Below are positions 32,531 to 42,417 of a DNA stretch of 64,000 bases, one piece after another. The translations under genes and the position numbers were made by a program. The notes beneath the pieces are model-generated. The model was not told the DNA's origin. It did not search any database and worked only from the letters and a program-made list of their open reading frames with translations. Location of the stretch: contig OX465107.1 of assembly GCA_949987565.1 (NCBI GenBank), positions 2,068,684 to 2,132,683 on the forward strand. The letters run 5' to 3'. The stretch comes from Luidia sarsii. Taxonomy: Eukaryota; Echinodermata; Asteroidea; Paxillosida; Luidiidae. Position 1 is the stretch's first letter, and each line of letters opens with the position of its first letter.

Positions 32531-33910
32531 TAAACCCCTGTCTCTGTGATGTTCATAGACACGGGCAAGTGGCCTTCACTGCTAAGTGCCTAACCCTTAA
32601 CCCAAGCACATCCAAACAATGCACTCAGGAGTGGACTGTGTTTGTATTCCAAAAGAGAGAACAGAAGCCCTGTTTGTTGCAGGCGGTGGCATCTAGTTAC
32701 CCTACTAGAGCTTCTCTACACCCCACTGCAGCAGATAGTTAAACTGTGTTGCTACGAGCCCCCTGGTAGTCTAGCCAAAAATATCCTCCATCAAAACGGG
32801 GAAAGATTTATCGGACCTTTGACAGGGAGGAGAGAGAAGAGGAGCTTGTGAATTTTTTTTTTTTAACAGAAAAATTCCCTGAAGATTTCTGACGATTTTC
32901 AGACTAAGTGTTCTCTGGGGCCTTGGCGAAAAACTCAGAACTGCGAAGCCATGTGTCTTACACACAGAAATCAGATGCACATGGATTTGGGAGTGGCTTG
33001 AACCAGCTTCTTCTTTTTCTTTTTCTTTTAAAACAGCCTAGAAATATTAACTTTTGAATTCCTTTTTCAGAATCAACGGTTTGGACAGTTTTTTTTTTTA
33101 CAGCACCATTCACAACATAACTTTACCAAGCAGCAAGGACCCATTTGAATTGATCTGACAGATAATTTTTCTTTTAATTCTACAAAATCAAAAAAATTGC
33201 TCACTCAAAAAAGTATACTGGTAGCAGGCTGGTAAAACAAAGTACAGAGGCCTCGGGTACAGTGAATGACTAAACTAAGGGGACCATCTGTTTATGAAAC
33301 TAATATTTTGACATCTGCTCACGTCACGCAAACCACTGTGCGTGCATTTGAATGAAGAAAACAAATGAAAGCAAAGTAGACGTGGACAGTTATATCAGCT
33401 TATGTCTGGTATGTCTGATTACGTGCGAAGAGTTGGGGTTTTTTCCCCGAATTTGGGCATTTGGCCATGACATGAAGGACTAGGAAATGAATTATTCAGC
33501 AGTCTTGCAGATAAACAGTTGTCTGCTCCTAGAAGTCCACCTCCACCCAGTTTGCTGGATCCATCAACAATTTGACACATGCAGCGCGATAATCCCCAAT
33601 GGTTCCAATACTGGCCGATGACGCATGACTGTGTTTCAAAAGACTGTCTGACACGCATGGTGCACCGGCTGTAATTAGATCTGCTCATTTTTTTTACCCT
33701 GCGCTTGTCATGTGCGAAGCTAACCTTCCGTTTGATCAACCGAGCTACGAGTTTTCATGTTATGAGCGAGGGCACTGGGCAGTGTATGAATGATCGTGTC
33801 ACAAATGATGGCGGATATAGCTGAGGCTACGCACGATGCACCAAAGGACCTTGTGTTCTTCTCGTGTGCTCTGAAATGTAGAATGACTTCTACAAGGGGG
33901 AACATTTATG
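32531..33910. other. Gene-free stretch
   Basis: T-runs at 32855-32864 and 33091-33099. No gene. Confidence 0.5.
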
Positions 33911-33950
33911 AGAAAGGTGCTGCTAGGATCAAAATGTCGGATCCTCTAAA
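33911..33950 (+). repeat. Family A core
   Basis: GAGAAAGGTGCTGCTAGGATC then AAAATGTCGGATCCTCTAAA. It runs into family B 40 bp later. Confidence 0.8.
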
Positions 33951-33987
33951 TATCTAAGAAATAGTCAAACTGACCAAAGTTTTGAAC

Positions 33988-34165
33988 AAAATGCTTCTGA
34001 CTGGCGTCCCTACCCCAGACTGGTTGACTATTTGGGACGGCTGCCATCTAAGGGCTGGATAGCTCAGATGGTAAGAGTGGTCATACGCAAAACCAGAGGC
34101 CTCTGGTTCAAGTCCTGGACATGTCCAGTCAAAGTTTCCTTTGCCAATTTTCAAGAACATTTCAA
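33988..34165 (+). repeat. Family B SINE-like, most intact plus-strand copy
   Basis: Leader AAAATGCTTCTGACTGGCGT, GGTTGACTATTTGGGACGG, then a tRNA-like part: A box GGATAGCTCAGATGG (34057-34071), AAAACCAGAGGCC, B box GGTTCAAGTCC (34104-34114), then GTCCAGTCAAAGTTTCC and TTTCAAGAACATTTC. The acceptor stem does not close, so it is a tRNA-derived element rather than a tRNA gene. The tRNA part sits inside the repeat, after an unrelated leader of about 65 bp. Confidence 0.8.
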
Positions 34166-36117
34166 GAATATTTAGGTTTTTGTTTGACTTCTTGGACAGA
34201 GGAGATGAGCTGGAGTTAAAGTTTTGTTCCCCCAACTCAAAGATTTATTTCCATAAGTTCACTCTGAACAGCGATGACAACAGGCTCCTTTCTACTGGGA
34301 AAGATCATGGGATGTGGTGGAGAATACGACCACCGACTCTCAGTGCAAACTCAACTGGGGATGATGAGCAAAATGCTTGGTCTGTCTTGCCCATGCCTGC
34401 GATTCAAACCATGAGTGCTCTTAGCTCTCCAGAGACCAACCTGGGCCAAGCAAATCAACCAAAATGTTATCTGTAGGAGAAAATCTATGCCTAAAATCAA
34501 TACGATCCCTGCCTGTGGCATTTGGGTGACGAAAAGTCCCAACTAATCAACAATACAGTCTGCAATGAATTTTTCTCAGTTTCTCTGATGGTAAGAAAAA
34601 TGCAGCCCTCATCTCCCTGGCGACGGGGGGGGGGGGGGGTATAAGTTATTCAACAGCGGCAAAGATGTCTGAAATAACATCCACGGCAGAAAAATGAATG
34701 CATCAGAAATATGAATGAAATAAAGAAGAAGAAGAAAAAAACGTGATTGGAATTTGACTTCAGAGGGACAGGGTAGATTATTGATGCGGCCACTGCTGGG
34801 ATTGATTGAAGTCGAGGGTACTCGAGTGGGTGAGGGGGCGAGTTTTATTTCCTCGAGAACCCCTCGAGAAAAGGGACTCATCAGTTGCTTCCATCGAGTT
34901 TGAAGAGTTCTTGTATTTACTCTTCCCCTCCCCCCTTCGCCCTAATCTATAAACTTGCAGTCGGCAACCAAAACAAAGTGTCACCCGTCCCTATCGAACG
35001 AGAACGTGACGGCCGACAACTGCAGCGTCCTTTGATTAAAAATTCACCCTCGATTCCTTCACACATGCTATGGTTTTATATTTCCCCAGGGGTACCGGCC
35101 TGTGAGAGTCATATATCGCACGATGGCGCAGTGAATATTGAACTGTTTTCTCGATGTTTATTTTGGGATGACATTTTATGATTTTTTTTTTAATTAAACC
35201 TTCAAATTTCAAGTGAGATGCCAGTGAAAACGGTATTGATTTGGACCAGTGGTGGAGCACTAAGTTATTTGCTTTCAAAATAAATGAATCAAAAATCTCA
35301 TTCTCAAGGGACTTGAGGTTATTGTGAAAAGAGGTATCTGGATAAATAGTACTTCGATGATGAAAAATCATAACCAATAAGTAAATTCAAACCAAACCAA
35401 ACAAAACAAAAAACAAAAATAAGCTGAAAAAATGGATGACAACCGCAAAAAAGAGAGCATCTTACCTTGACTTTGACAAATGTTACTGGACTGCTCCTGG
35501 CTGATGAATATGCATCTTACTGGATGAATATTCATAAATCACAAATACATGAATGCATGATTAGAGCCGCTGGCTAAAAACCTTCACTGGAGCTGATACT
35601 TTGAAACATTCAATTGAAACTACGAAGGACCCGACTGTCATTATTCCAGGGATTTCCGATCCCACTCACACAATCGGAGAACAATTGGCCTGAACTTCAT
35701 GTACATGCGCACTCTCGGTGTGTGACTCCCCCCCCCCCCCGAAAAATTCCAAGCAATCAATGATTCAACAGAGCCGATCCACGGGCAATTCCATTTGAGT
35801 AACAGGTGAGCCCAAATGCCAAATGCTCCAATTATCCATATGTAGCTCCATGGATCATTACCATTATTCAATCCTCTCCCCCTCCCCAACAACCACAAGT
35901 CCACCATGTGCATACTCTCTCCATCATCCATGCCCATCTTTCATGTCTGGGCCTTATTGAGAGCAACGTCTTCCCCTTGAGTCACCAGCAAGTCACCAGA
36001 GCCCAGAATTGAAAAAGAAATAAAATATCAAAATTTAAGAAAGCAAGTGCAGGGTCTTGTGTTACTCACTCACACTCACACTTGCAAATAGATTTCAAAC
36101 TCCAACACTTGACTTCC
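34166..36117. other. Gene-free stretch with possible enhancer motifs
   Basis: G-run at about 34626-34639 and C-run at 35728-35739. A unique, CpG-containing part at 34960-35050 has a TCF/LEF-like CCTTTGATT (35029-35037). A POU-like cluster lies at 35503-35560. No gene. Confidence 0.4.
35503..35560. promoter_or_regulatory. POU-domain-type site cluster (candidate)
   Basis: ATGAATATGCAT (35503-35514), the perfect palindrome ATGAATATTCAT (35524-35535) and ATGAATGCATGATTA (about 35549-35563) lie within 60 bp. Such octamer-like and palindromic sites are bound by POU factors in animals. Function is inferred only. Confidence 0.3.
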
Positions 36118-36250
36118 CATGCTTCTGACTGGTGCCCCTACCCCCATCAAAGACAGTTGACTACCTGGAAAGGCACCCCAGCTAGCTGCCAAGGGCTGGG
36201 TAGCTCAGGTAGTCAGAGTGCCGGTGCACAAAACCAGAAGTCTCAGGGGC
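36118..36250 (+). repeat. Family B, B box lost
   Basis: CATGCTTCTGACTGGTGCCC, GACAGTTGACTACCTGG, GGGCTGGGTAGCTCAGGTAG and AAAACCAGAAGTCTCAGG. Family G copy 3 starts 36 bp later. Confidence 0.75.
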
Positions 36251-36285
36251 CTCTGAATAGATGCACCAGTGGTGTTGCTTTGCTT

Positions 36286-36505
36286 CAGGACCTCCGAATC
36301 CAGGCACCACTTTTGTCCGAGTTTTAAAAACAAAGACTCTTTTTCAGCCTACCACAAAACAATGTGTAGCTTGACAAAAGCCAGACAGATATCCAATTGT
36401 GTCAGATTTGAATCCCTTGTACATAGAGTGTACTCACATTGATTTATTCCACTGGTATGTATTGTTCCCAGTTGTTTAGTGAGGTTTGAAAATGACACAC
36501 AAAGA
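36286..36505 (+). repeat. Family G, copy 3
   Basis: GGACCTCCGAATCCAGGCACC, AAAAACAAAGACTCTTTTTC, TTGACAAAAGCCAGACAG, GTGTCAGATTTGAATCCC, TTATTCCACTGGTATGTATT and GTTCCCAGTTGTTTAG. Full-length match to copy 2. Confidence 0.85.
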
Positions 36506-36770
36506 TCTTATGGTCATGGGCACTGAAAAGTCCCAGTCAAAATTGTTTTTTCCATTTTCGCAAATTGTTTTCGACCATTTCCCGGTCTTTTTTTTTTTCT
36601 TTCCCTGGTTTGTCTGATTCACCATCAAGATCAAGAAGCCAATATCCCACGGATATCCCCGTTCACGGCCACCTGCCCGGCAACCACCACAGATGATGGT
36701 ACGGCCGGGATCGAGTTTCTTCATTAGCGCTGGGTTGCTGTGGTGATTTGTGCATCTCACGTACAGACAC
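36506..36770. other. Unclassified
   Basis: T-run at 36587-36596. Nothing else recognised. Confidence 0.4.
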
Positions 36771-36927
36771 CAGGGCTGGATTTCACAAAGCCTCACGATG
36801 CGTCGTAACTCAACTTACGATGGATAACCCATCGTTAAGTTGTGACGGGCCGTGTAGTTTTCTCTGCATCGCTTATTGTCTTACGATGGATCGTTAGTTA
36901 CAAAGGGTTTGGTGAGATCGACCGTGG
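36771..36927 (+). mobile_element. Family C, copy 3
   Basis: CTGGATTTCACAAAGCCTCA, CGTCGTAACTCAACTTACG, ATGGATAACCCATCGTTAAG, GCATCGCTTATTGTCTTACG and GGTTTGGTGAGATCGACC. The ends are inverted. Confidence 0.87.
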
Positions 36928-37000
36928 TTGTTGGCAAGTATTGGCCCGACATCATGAGTTGGCAATTGGGCAATCTACCACAGACTGGTCACCTGCCCGT

Positions 37001-37018
37001 CAATGAGGGCGCTCTCAC
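37001..37018 (+). promoter_or_regulatory. Weak CTCF-like site
   Basis: CAATGAGGGCGCTCTCAC keeps GAGGGCGCT but lacks the upstream CCA. Confidence 0.25.
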
Positions 37019-37276
37019 ACTGTCTGTGGAGCCGGTCGAGGACAAGCTGGTTGCCGTGTCAATGTACATGTCTAGGGTGTTAAGCACTGAACCGGTGCCC
37101 CCATCAATGATAGGATAAGTACATGTTCTGGGTGCAGGCTCCAAAGTCAAGTCCGAGACCTTGCAAACTAGAAAGTCTACCAACCCATAGTACAAGCACT
37201 CCGTGAACTCCAGGGTGATATCAGTTTATCCGGTTGATAAATAAAAACTAGATACCATCATGTGCCCAAACACTTA

Positions 37277-37321
37277 CTTTGTGCATGGAGGAAGGAAACT
37301 CCTCCATGCTTTGTGCAGGAG
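37277..37321. repeat. Hairpin flanked by direct repeats
   Basis: Perfect 10-bp arms GCATGGAGGA (37283-37292) and TCCTCCATGC (37300-37309) with a 7-nt loop. CTTTGTGCA occurs on both sides (37277 and 37309). Confidence 0.8.
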
Positions 37322-39204
37322 TCTTATGCCAAATGGAACAAAATAAAAAAAGTCCCTACCCACTGCCAGTTAGCTCCTTATTCCTCCATGGTCAGACAGA
37401 TGAGACATCAAAAAGGGCAACCACTGAGGCCTTGATTTAAGCCCTAATCCCCTCAGCACACAAGACCCTCAGCTTACATTCCATTTCCAATCAGGGTCTC
37501 TAACTTTCATTTACACTAGATAGACTTAACTCCATTCACCAGTGGCTGGGGATTAGGGGGGGGGGGAGAGAGTTGGTCCATTCAGAGAGTTCTGTCATCT
37601 GGGCATTGAAGGTGTTGAGAGGCATTGTGAGGTGTGACTTCATCACCCCCTCCCCCCCTCTCCTTCCCTTTCATTACTCTGACTTCTTGGTGATGAAAGG
37701 CAGACCCAATGGAAACAGAAAGGCACCAGAAGAGTTACAATCGGCAGCTGGGGCCACAATTTTACAAAATGCTTTATACACCGTTTTGGGGGGTTTGGGG
37801 TTTTGGTTCAGAATCTTTTGGCATTGGCTAGGGAGGTGATAAGGGTTGTCATTCCTGGCATTCATACCAACCCCCCTTCCCCTCCATCGTAGTAGAATTC
37901 TTTTTTGTTATTTGCATGGGTTGGTGAGCTAAGGATTGACTTTCTCTTCCCATGTTCCACAGACCACCCCTACCCCCTCCCTCCCTCCCTCATCCCAGCT
38001 CTCCAGCAGTCCCATTCTTAGTCCACTGGTGTGCCACAACTGTCTGCCCCTCTTGCTGAGCCAATCTATTGTACATGTACCCTCAGTAACTATCCACCTC
38101 ATCCCTCCATCCTTTACTCTGTCTAATGAACACATGTATTAACATATCCTGATGCAACACAAATTAAGTGTACATTGTATACCACTCAACAGCATCTATT
38201 ACGACCAACAGGTTTTTGTTTTGGTATAAAAGAATCTAGAAGGGTCAGCCTTGAACTATTCATTCCTCACCAAATTTCATCTGATATCCTGTGACCCTGC
38301 AGGACCTAACCCCAACTAAAGGTCATCCCTGATACAAGTCCAGCCTCTCCTAATGACCATGACAGAGTAAATCATAGCCGGGACACATTCGCCTTCCAGT
38401 TTCTCCATAGGAAAAGTGAAAGGGGTTGTCAAAGAGACACATGGGGGTTCCAGTATAAAGAGACTGATCCCTAGGGTACTGTTAACAGTCCCAAGATGAT
38501 GATAATAGGTCTGACACAGACAGAACATCGTAAATTGGGCTCATTCAAAAGCCCCAGTGGTCACTCACAAATCAGTGACATCTAATCTGTTTGTTCTCAA
38601 TTTCCTACATTCCCCTAAGGAGTGCCTATAACTGTGTGCCGCTACACAAATGCCTTTCCCCCATTCTTTCTTTCTTCTTATCTGGGCAGCCTTCAGGGGA
38701 TAATCCCATTTGGGACTGCTGGCTCAACTCCCCTAATCCCACTGTCCTCCCATTACAGTAATCCGGAATGATTTTTTTTTGGGGGGGGGTGAGACCCTCT
38801 GTGAGTGGGTTTTACACTGATCCCCTTTCAGGAAGGGACAGAGAGTCAACAATGCGGACATAAAGGGCTCCATGTGGGCCACTGTGGCACTGATAGAAGG
38901 AGCAAGTGTCCTGTACAGCACAACACATCCTATACATCCAGTGGACAAGCTTCAGACATTAACATCCTATAAAGTAAAAACATGACATCATCACATGTCG
39001 CCACTAGTCTTCTTTCCTCCCCAACTATTTAAAAAAAAAAATCTAAATCAATAAATTGGGAAAACTGACTGGGAAACCTTTAAACAATTCGAAAATTATG
39101 ACCCCCCCCCAAAAAAAAGCTAAAGACCTAAACATCTAGCCGGTCTTGATACCAACTAAGGAAAGCATTTACTGAACCAAAAATTCTCCTGCAGCGCAAA
39201 CTGT
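37322..39204. other. Gene-free stretch
   Basis: G-run at about 37556-37567, T9-G9 at 38772-38789, C9-A8 at 39102-39118. GGGAAAACTGACTGGGAAAC at 39058 resembles the minus-strand tail of family B (also at 41659). ATGCCAAATGGAAC ... TGCCAGTTAGCT (37328-37373) has a diverged counterpart at 56716-56765. No gene. Confidence 0.45.
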
Positions 39205-39305
39205 CTGAATCTGAAACATCGAGTTGCCGGCTGTTACCAGAGCCTTACTCCTCCCCAAAAGAGATTGTCTCTTGCACAGTGTAACTACAAACTGTCCACA
39301 ATTTC
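39205..39305 (-). repeat. Family D, diverged
   Basis: Plus-strand words CTGAAACATCGAGTTGCCGG, CAGAGCCTTACTCC, CAAAAGAGAT, CAGTGTAACTACAAACTG. The complement follows the D order (CAGTTTGTAGTTACACTG, GGCTCTG, CCGGCAACTCGATG). The conserved GAAACATC is retained. Confidence 0.6.
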
Positions 39306-39655
39306 CTGTGAATATCGGAAAGAGGCCTGCTAGTATTGGTCTGCGTATACAGCGATGTGTATGTCTAGAGTGTTCAAACCCGTGAAAAATAGCCGCTGAC
39401 TCGGGGGCCACATTGAGCCTAACATCTGGCATCTGCTCTGACCCTGAGAATTAATCTGCCCTTATTCCTTTCAGGAGGGAAAGACAATTGCTTCCCTTTA
39501 CCTTGGACTTGTCCTATCAACAAAGATATCAGGCATTACCTTTAGAGACAAATTCACCAAAAGGAAAACTTGAAACAAATATGAATACATATCCCATGCT
39601 TAGACAAATACACATTTTGGCCACTGATGAACTGTGCTGAGAAAAAAAGGAGAAT

Positions 39656-39672
39656 GCTGCCCTCTTGTGGCC
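39656..39672 (-). promoter_or_regulatory. CTCF consensus-like site
   Basis: The minus strand reads GGCCACAAGAGGGCAGC, an almost textbook vertebrate CTCF core (CCACnAGnGGGCAG). Best of the five CTCF-like sites. Confidence 0.5.
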
Positions 39673-40066
39673 AAGAAATGCCAGAGCATCACTGACCTTA
39701 CCTTCACATATTATACACGAGCCCACGTCAGATGCTTTTCATATTACTAGCGCTAAAACAAACTGTGTCAGGAGACTGTGCTGTCTGCATATCATATGGA
39801 TTGGAAGGTCTGGTGCAGAATCCTCTTGATCATTGTTGCAGTACATGAAAATATACCAACTAATGAATGTGCGCAACCTTCGAAAGTGATCCCCCCCCCT
39901 CCATTCTCCCATTCTATTTCAAGTGGCCAGGGTTGTGGAGAATAGACATGTATGTAAGTGTAGGAGACGGTGTGACGTAAATTGGAGGGGAATGGGGAAG
40001 AGGGCATTTAGGAAATGAAGGTCAGCCTTGAGCTGCAGGCTTCGGTTGCGTATCTCCGAGATAAGA
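39673..40066. other. Gene-free stretch
   Basis: C-run at about 39892-39899. Nothing else recognised. Confidence 0.4.
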
Positions 40067-40178
40067 GTTGAAGGTTTGCACGTTTGAAGCACAATGTTGT
40101 CCACTATGCGGTGTCACCATGTAAGTCATCTCTTTCAAGATGGTGTATTGGCTCTGAAAAGAGCCGGTAACTTCGGTA
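40067..40178 (+). repeat. Family D, partial
   Basis: AGTTGAAGGTTTGCACG, GCGGTGTCACCATGTAAG, TCATCTCTTTCAAGATGG and GGCTCTGAAAAGAGCCGG, followed by AACTTCGG where other copies read AACTCAACG. Confidence 0.75.
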
Positions 40179-40289
40179 AGTCATATCATCGACACAGGTC
40201 TAGAGTCACAGGAATCACACTGAGAACAAGCTTTTGATCATAGTATCTCAGTGAATGCTCGGTAAGGAATTAGATGCCAAATCTTCAGA

Positions 40290-40366
40290 ATCAGGCAACA
40301 AAACCACAGCCTGGCTGTTGTTGTTGTTTCAGGTTGTGTGTGACAGGGACAAAGCTAACTTGGCTC
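40290..40366. repeat. Possible inverted family F fragment
   Basis: GGCAACAAAACCACAGCCTGG resembles the complement of the F start (CCAGGTTGTGGTTTGTCGCC). Short and uncertain. Confidence 0.3.
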
Positions 40367-40369
40367 GAG

Positions 40370-40620
40370 GCCAAGCATGACTCCGAGCTCTAGCCCAAGC
40401 CAAAGCCTGAGCCCAAGACCAAGCCCAAGCCCAAGCACAGGCCCAATCCAGAGCCTGATCCAAAGTCTGAGCCCAAGCCCCAGCTTGAGCCCAGCCAAAG
40501 CCAGAGTGGTGAGCACAAATCACAAGCCCGAGCTTGAGCTCGAGCCCGAGCCAAAACCCAAGCTGAAGCCCCAGCCCATGCCCAAGTCCAAGAGCAATCC
40601 CAAGCACAAGGCCTACACAA
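40370..40620. repeat. Degenerate GAGCCC/AAGCCC hexamer array
   Basis: About 250 bp built of GAGCCC, AAGCCC and CCAAGC hexamers with many substitutions. A plus-strand frame of 135 aa (40377-40784) reads Ser/Pro repeats and then Glu/Pro/Lys repeats before a non-repetitive Lys/Arg-rich end. It has no recognisable domain, so I leave it as a repeat. The unit is related to the array at 54961 and to family F tails. Confidence 0.75.
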
Positions 40621-40784
40621 GAGTCTTAGCACCGGAAGACGCTACGGCCCAGGCAAAGAGATTTCACTCACCCAAACATGGCTCACTAACCCAGCTACGC
40701 TGGAGACATAAAGCTTCTTCTCTCAAGGCGAAAACAACTGGAAAACGGGTCACACCGACACCACGGTTACTCGGTCAATTCTAA

Positions 40785-41644
40785 ACAGCCACCTGGCCAT
40801 GCCACAAGCCACAGTGCAAAAAGAAATGGGGGAAGATTCCAAAGAAGAAAAAACCTTGGTGTGGACACTTTGTCACAGCTCATTGGGTAACTTTGTGTTT
40901 ACAAAATCGCAACTTTAATGGCTGTCGTAGTGATGGCTGGGGGTTTAATTAGCAAGGTATTCAAGGGGGTTTAACGTGCAGAACAGGGCAGCCGGAGAGA
41001 GATATGCCCGGAATGCTGTAACGAGCCCGTTAGCTGAGAAACTAAATGGGCTGCCGAATTTCCAAAAGTGTATCTACCGCTTGAGTTCACCGAGACCCCA
41101 AAACTGGAGAACCGGACCCAAAAAAAGGGGTGTTCAACGGCTATTCGAGAGATGTTTGCAGTCGCTGTCGTAGTTGTGATGTCATGCCATGGTCAATCAG
41201 GAGCAACCGTGGCAACTGTTTCACACTTTTCCAGCGCTTTACTTCTGACCAAGTAGACACACTTGTAGGCACAGGATTTAAGGTTTGGGGGAAACCAAAA
41301 TAAGTACTGTGACGACTCTTAGCCGGCATGTGCACACCATGCAGGAAAGCATCGAGCCACTAGAGAGAAACCCTCTCTTTGTGTTTAAATTGGTGAGTTC
41401 ATGGTGAACACACAAGGAGCAATTCATACAAACAGTGAATGGACAATTGGGCTCTCACTCATGAACCGTAGCATGAACCGGTGTCTAAGAAAAGAAAGAG
41501 TGTGACTGGTGCAGGAGGTGACTTTTGACATCCATGGACAGAAAATACAAGACAGACAGGTGTCCTCTTTCTTACTTTTGATGCAAAGCGGTCCTGAATA
41601 TGGCATGCCAGCAGAAGGCGTCTCAACCAATTATTCAAAGTCAA
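40785..41644. other. Gene-free stretch
   Basis: Nothing recognised. Confidence 0.5.
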
Positions 41645-41800
41645 ACAAGTTTATAAAAGGGAAAACTGACTGGGAACTCTTTGACTAGACTTGAACTCGA
41701 AACCTCTGGTTTTGCGCACCGGCGATCTTACCGGCTGAGCTATCCAGCCCTTACATGGTGGCCTTCCCAAAATAGTCAACTAGTCTTTGCCAATAGCGTT
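41645..41800 (-). repeat. Family B SINE-like, intact A and B boxes
   Basis: On minus: GGGCTGGATAGCTCAGCCGG (A box), AAGATCGCCGGTGCGC, AAAACCAGAGG, then GAGTTCAAGTC (B box, 41688-41698) and CCCAGTCAGTTTTCCC. The leader (GCCTTCCCAAAATAGTCAAC on +) is also present. It is the copy whose pol III promoter boxes look best. Confidence 0.8.
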
Positions 41801-42417
41801 GATTGTGTACAAATCTGTCCCTAGCTCCACCACTTTGTGATTATCAACACAAGAGGTTGGTAACAGGATTTATGCAGCAGCTTATCAGACAAGGGGACTG
41901 CACAGAAGGCTATGGTCACCAAATCTGTAGCAACTGATAGCGCTGGCATGTCTTTGAAAACAAACTCAACCCCCCTCCCCCCAAAAAAAATAAAGTATTG
42001 GTGCTAAAACATCCAGAGGTTTGCTCTAGATAACGGAGAAGAGTACATCAATACCTCTGGGTTTTTTTTATCGAACCACATTGGGCCTCATTAACCAAAT
42101 CCAATCATTTTTTCGGTCCAGTGACTGCTGTATGAGGACATGCCTGCACCTCAACACGCCACAACCAGTAATACTTATTATTGCCCCGTGCACAGGTATG
42201 TGCCATGCAGAACATGCGGGCGACACTGCCGCACGCTTGTGCGTGCTTTGTGTGTTTACATGCGGGCACATGCGGAGGCTCTGGTGTTGTCATTGTACAT
42301 AATTGCACAGGTGTAGGGAGCCGATGGAGTAGGGGGGGGGGAGAGAGGGGGCTGAGAGGGGGGAATGTGCTTTTGATTATTATTGACTTTCTGCTGGGAT
42401 TGGAGGAGATGGATGAG
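41801..42417. other. Gene-free stretch
   Basis: C6-T-C6-A8 at about 41970-41990. G-run at 42332-42340. No gene. Confidence 0.45.

Noticed and set aside
41645..41800. Possible functional tRNA gene on the minus strand
   Set aside because: A and B boxes are present, but the acceptor stem does not pair, the anticodon arm has a mismatch, and the same sequence recurs with a leader in other places. It is a tRNA-derived repeat.
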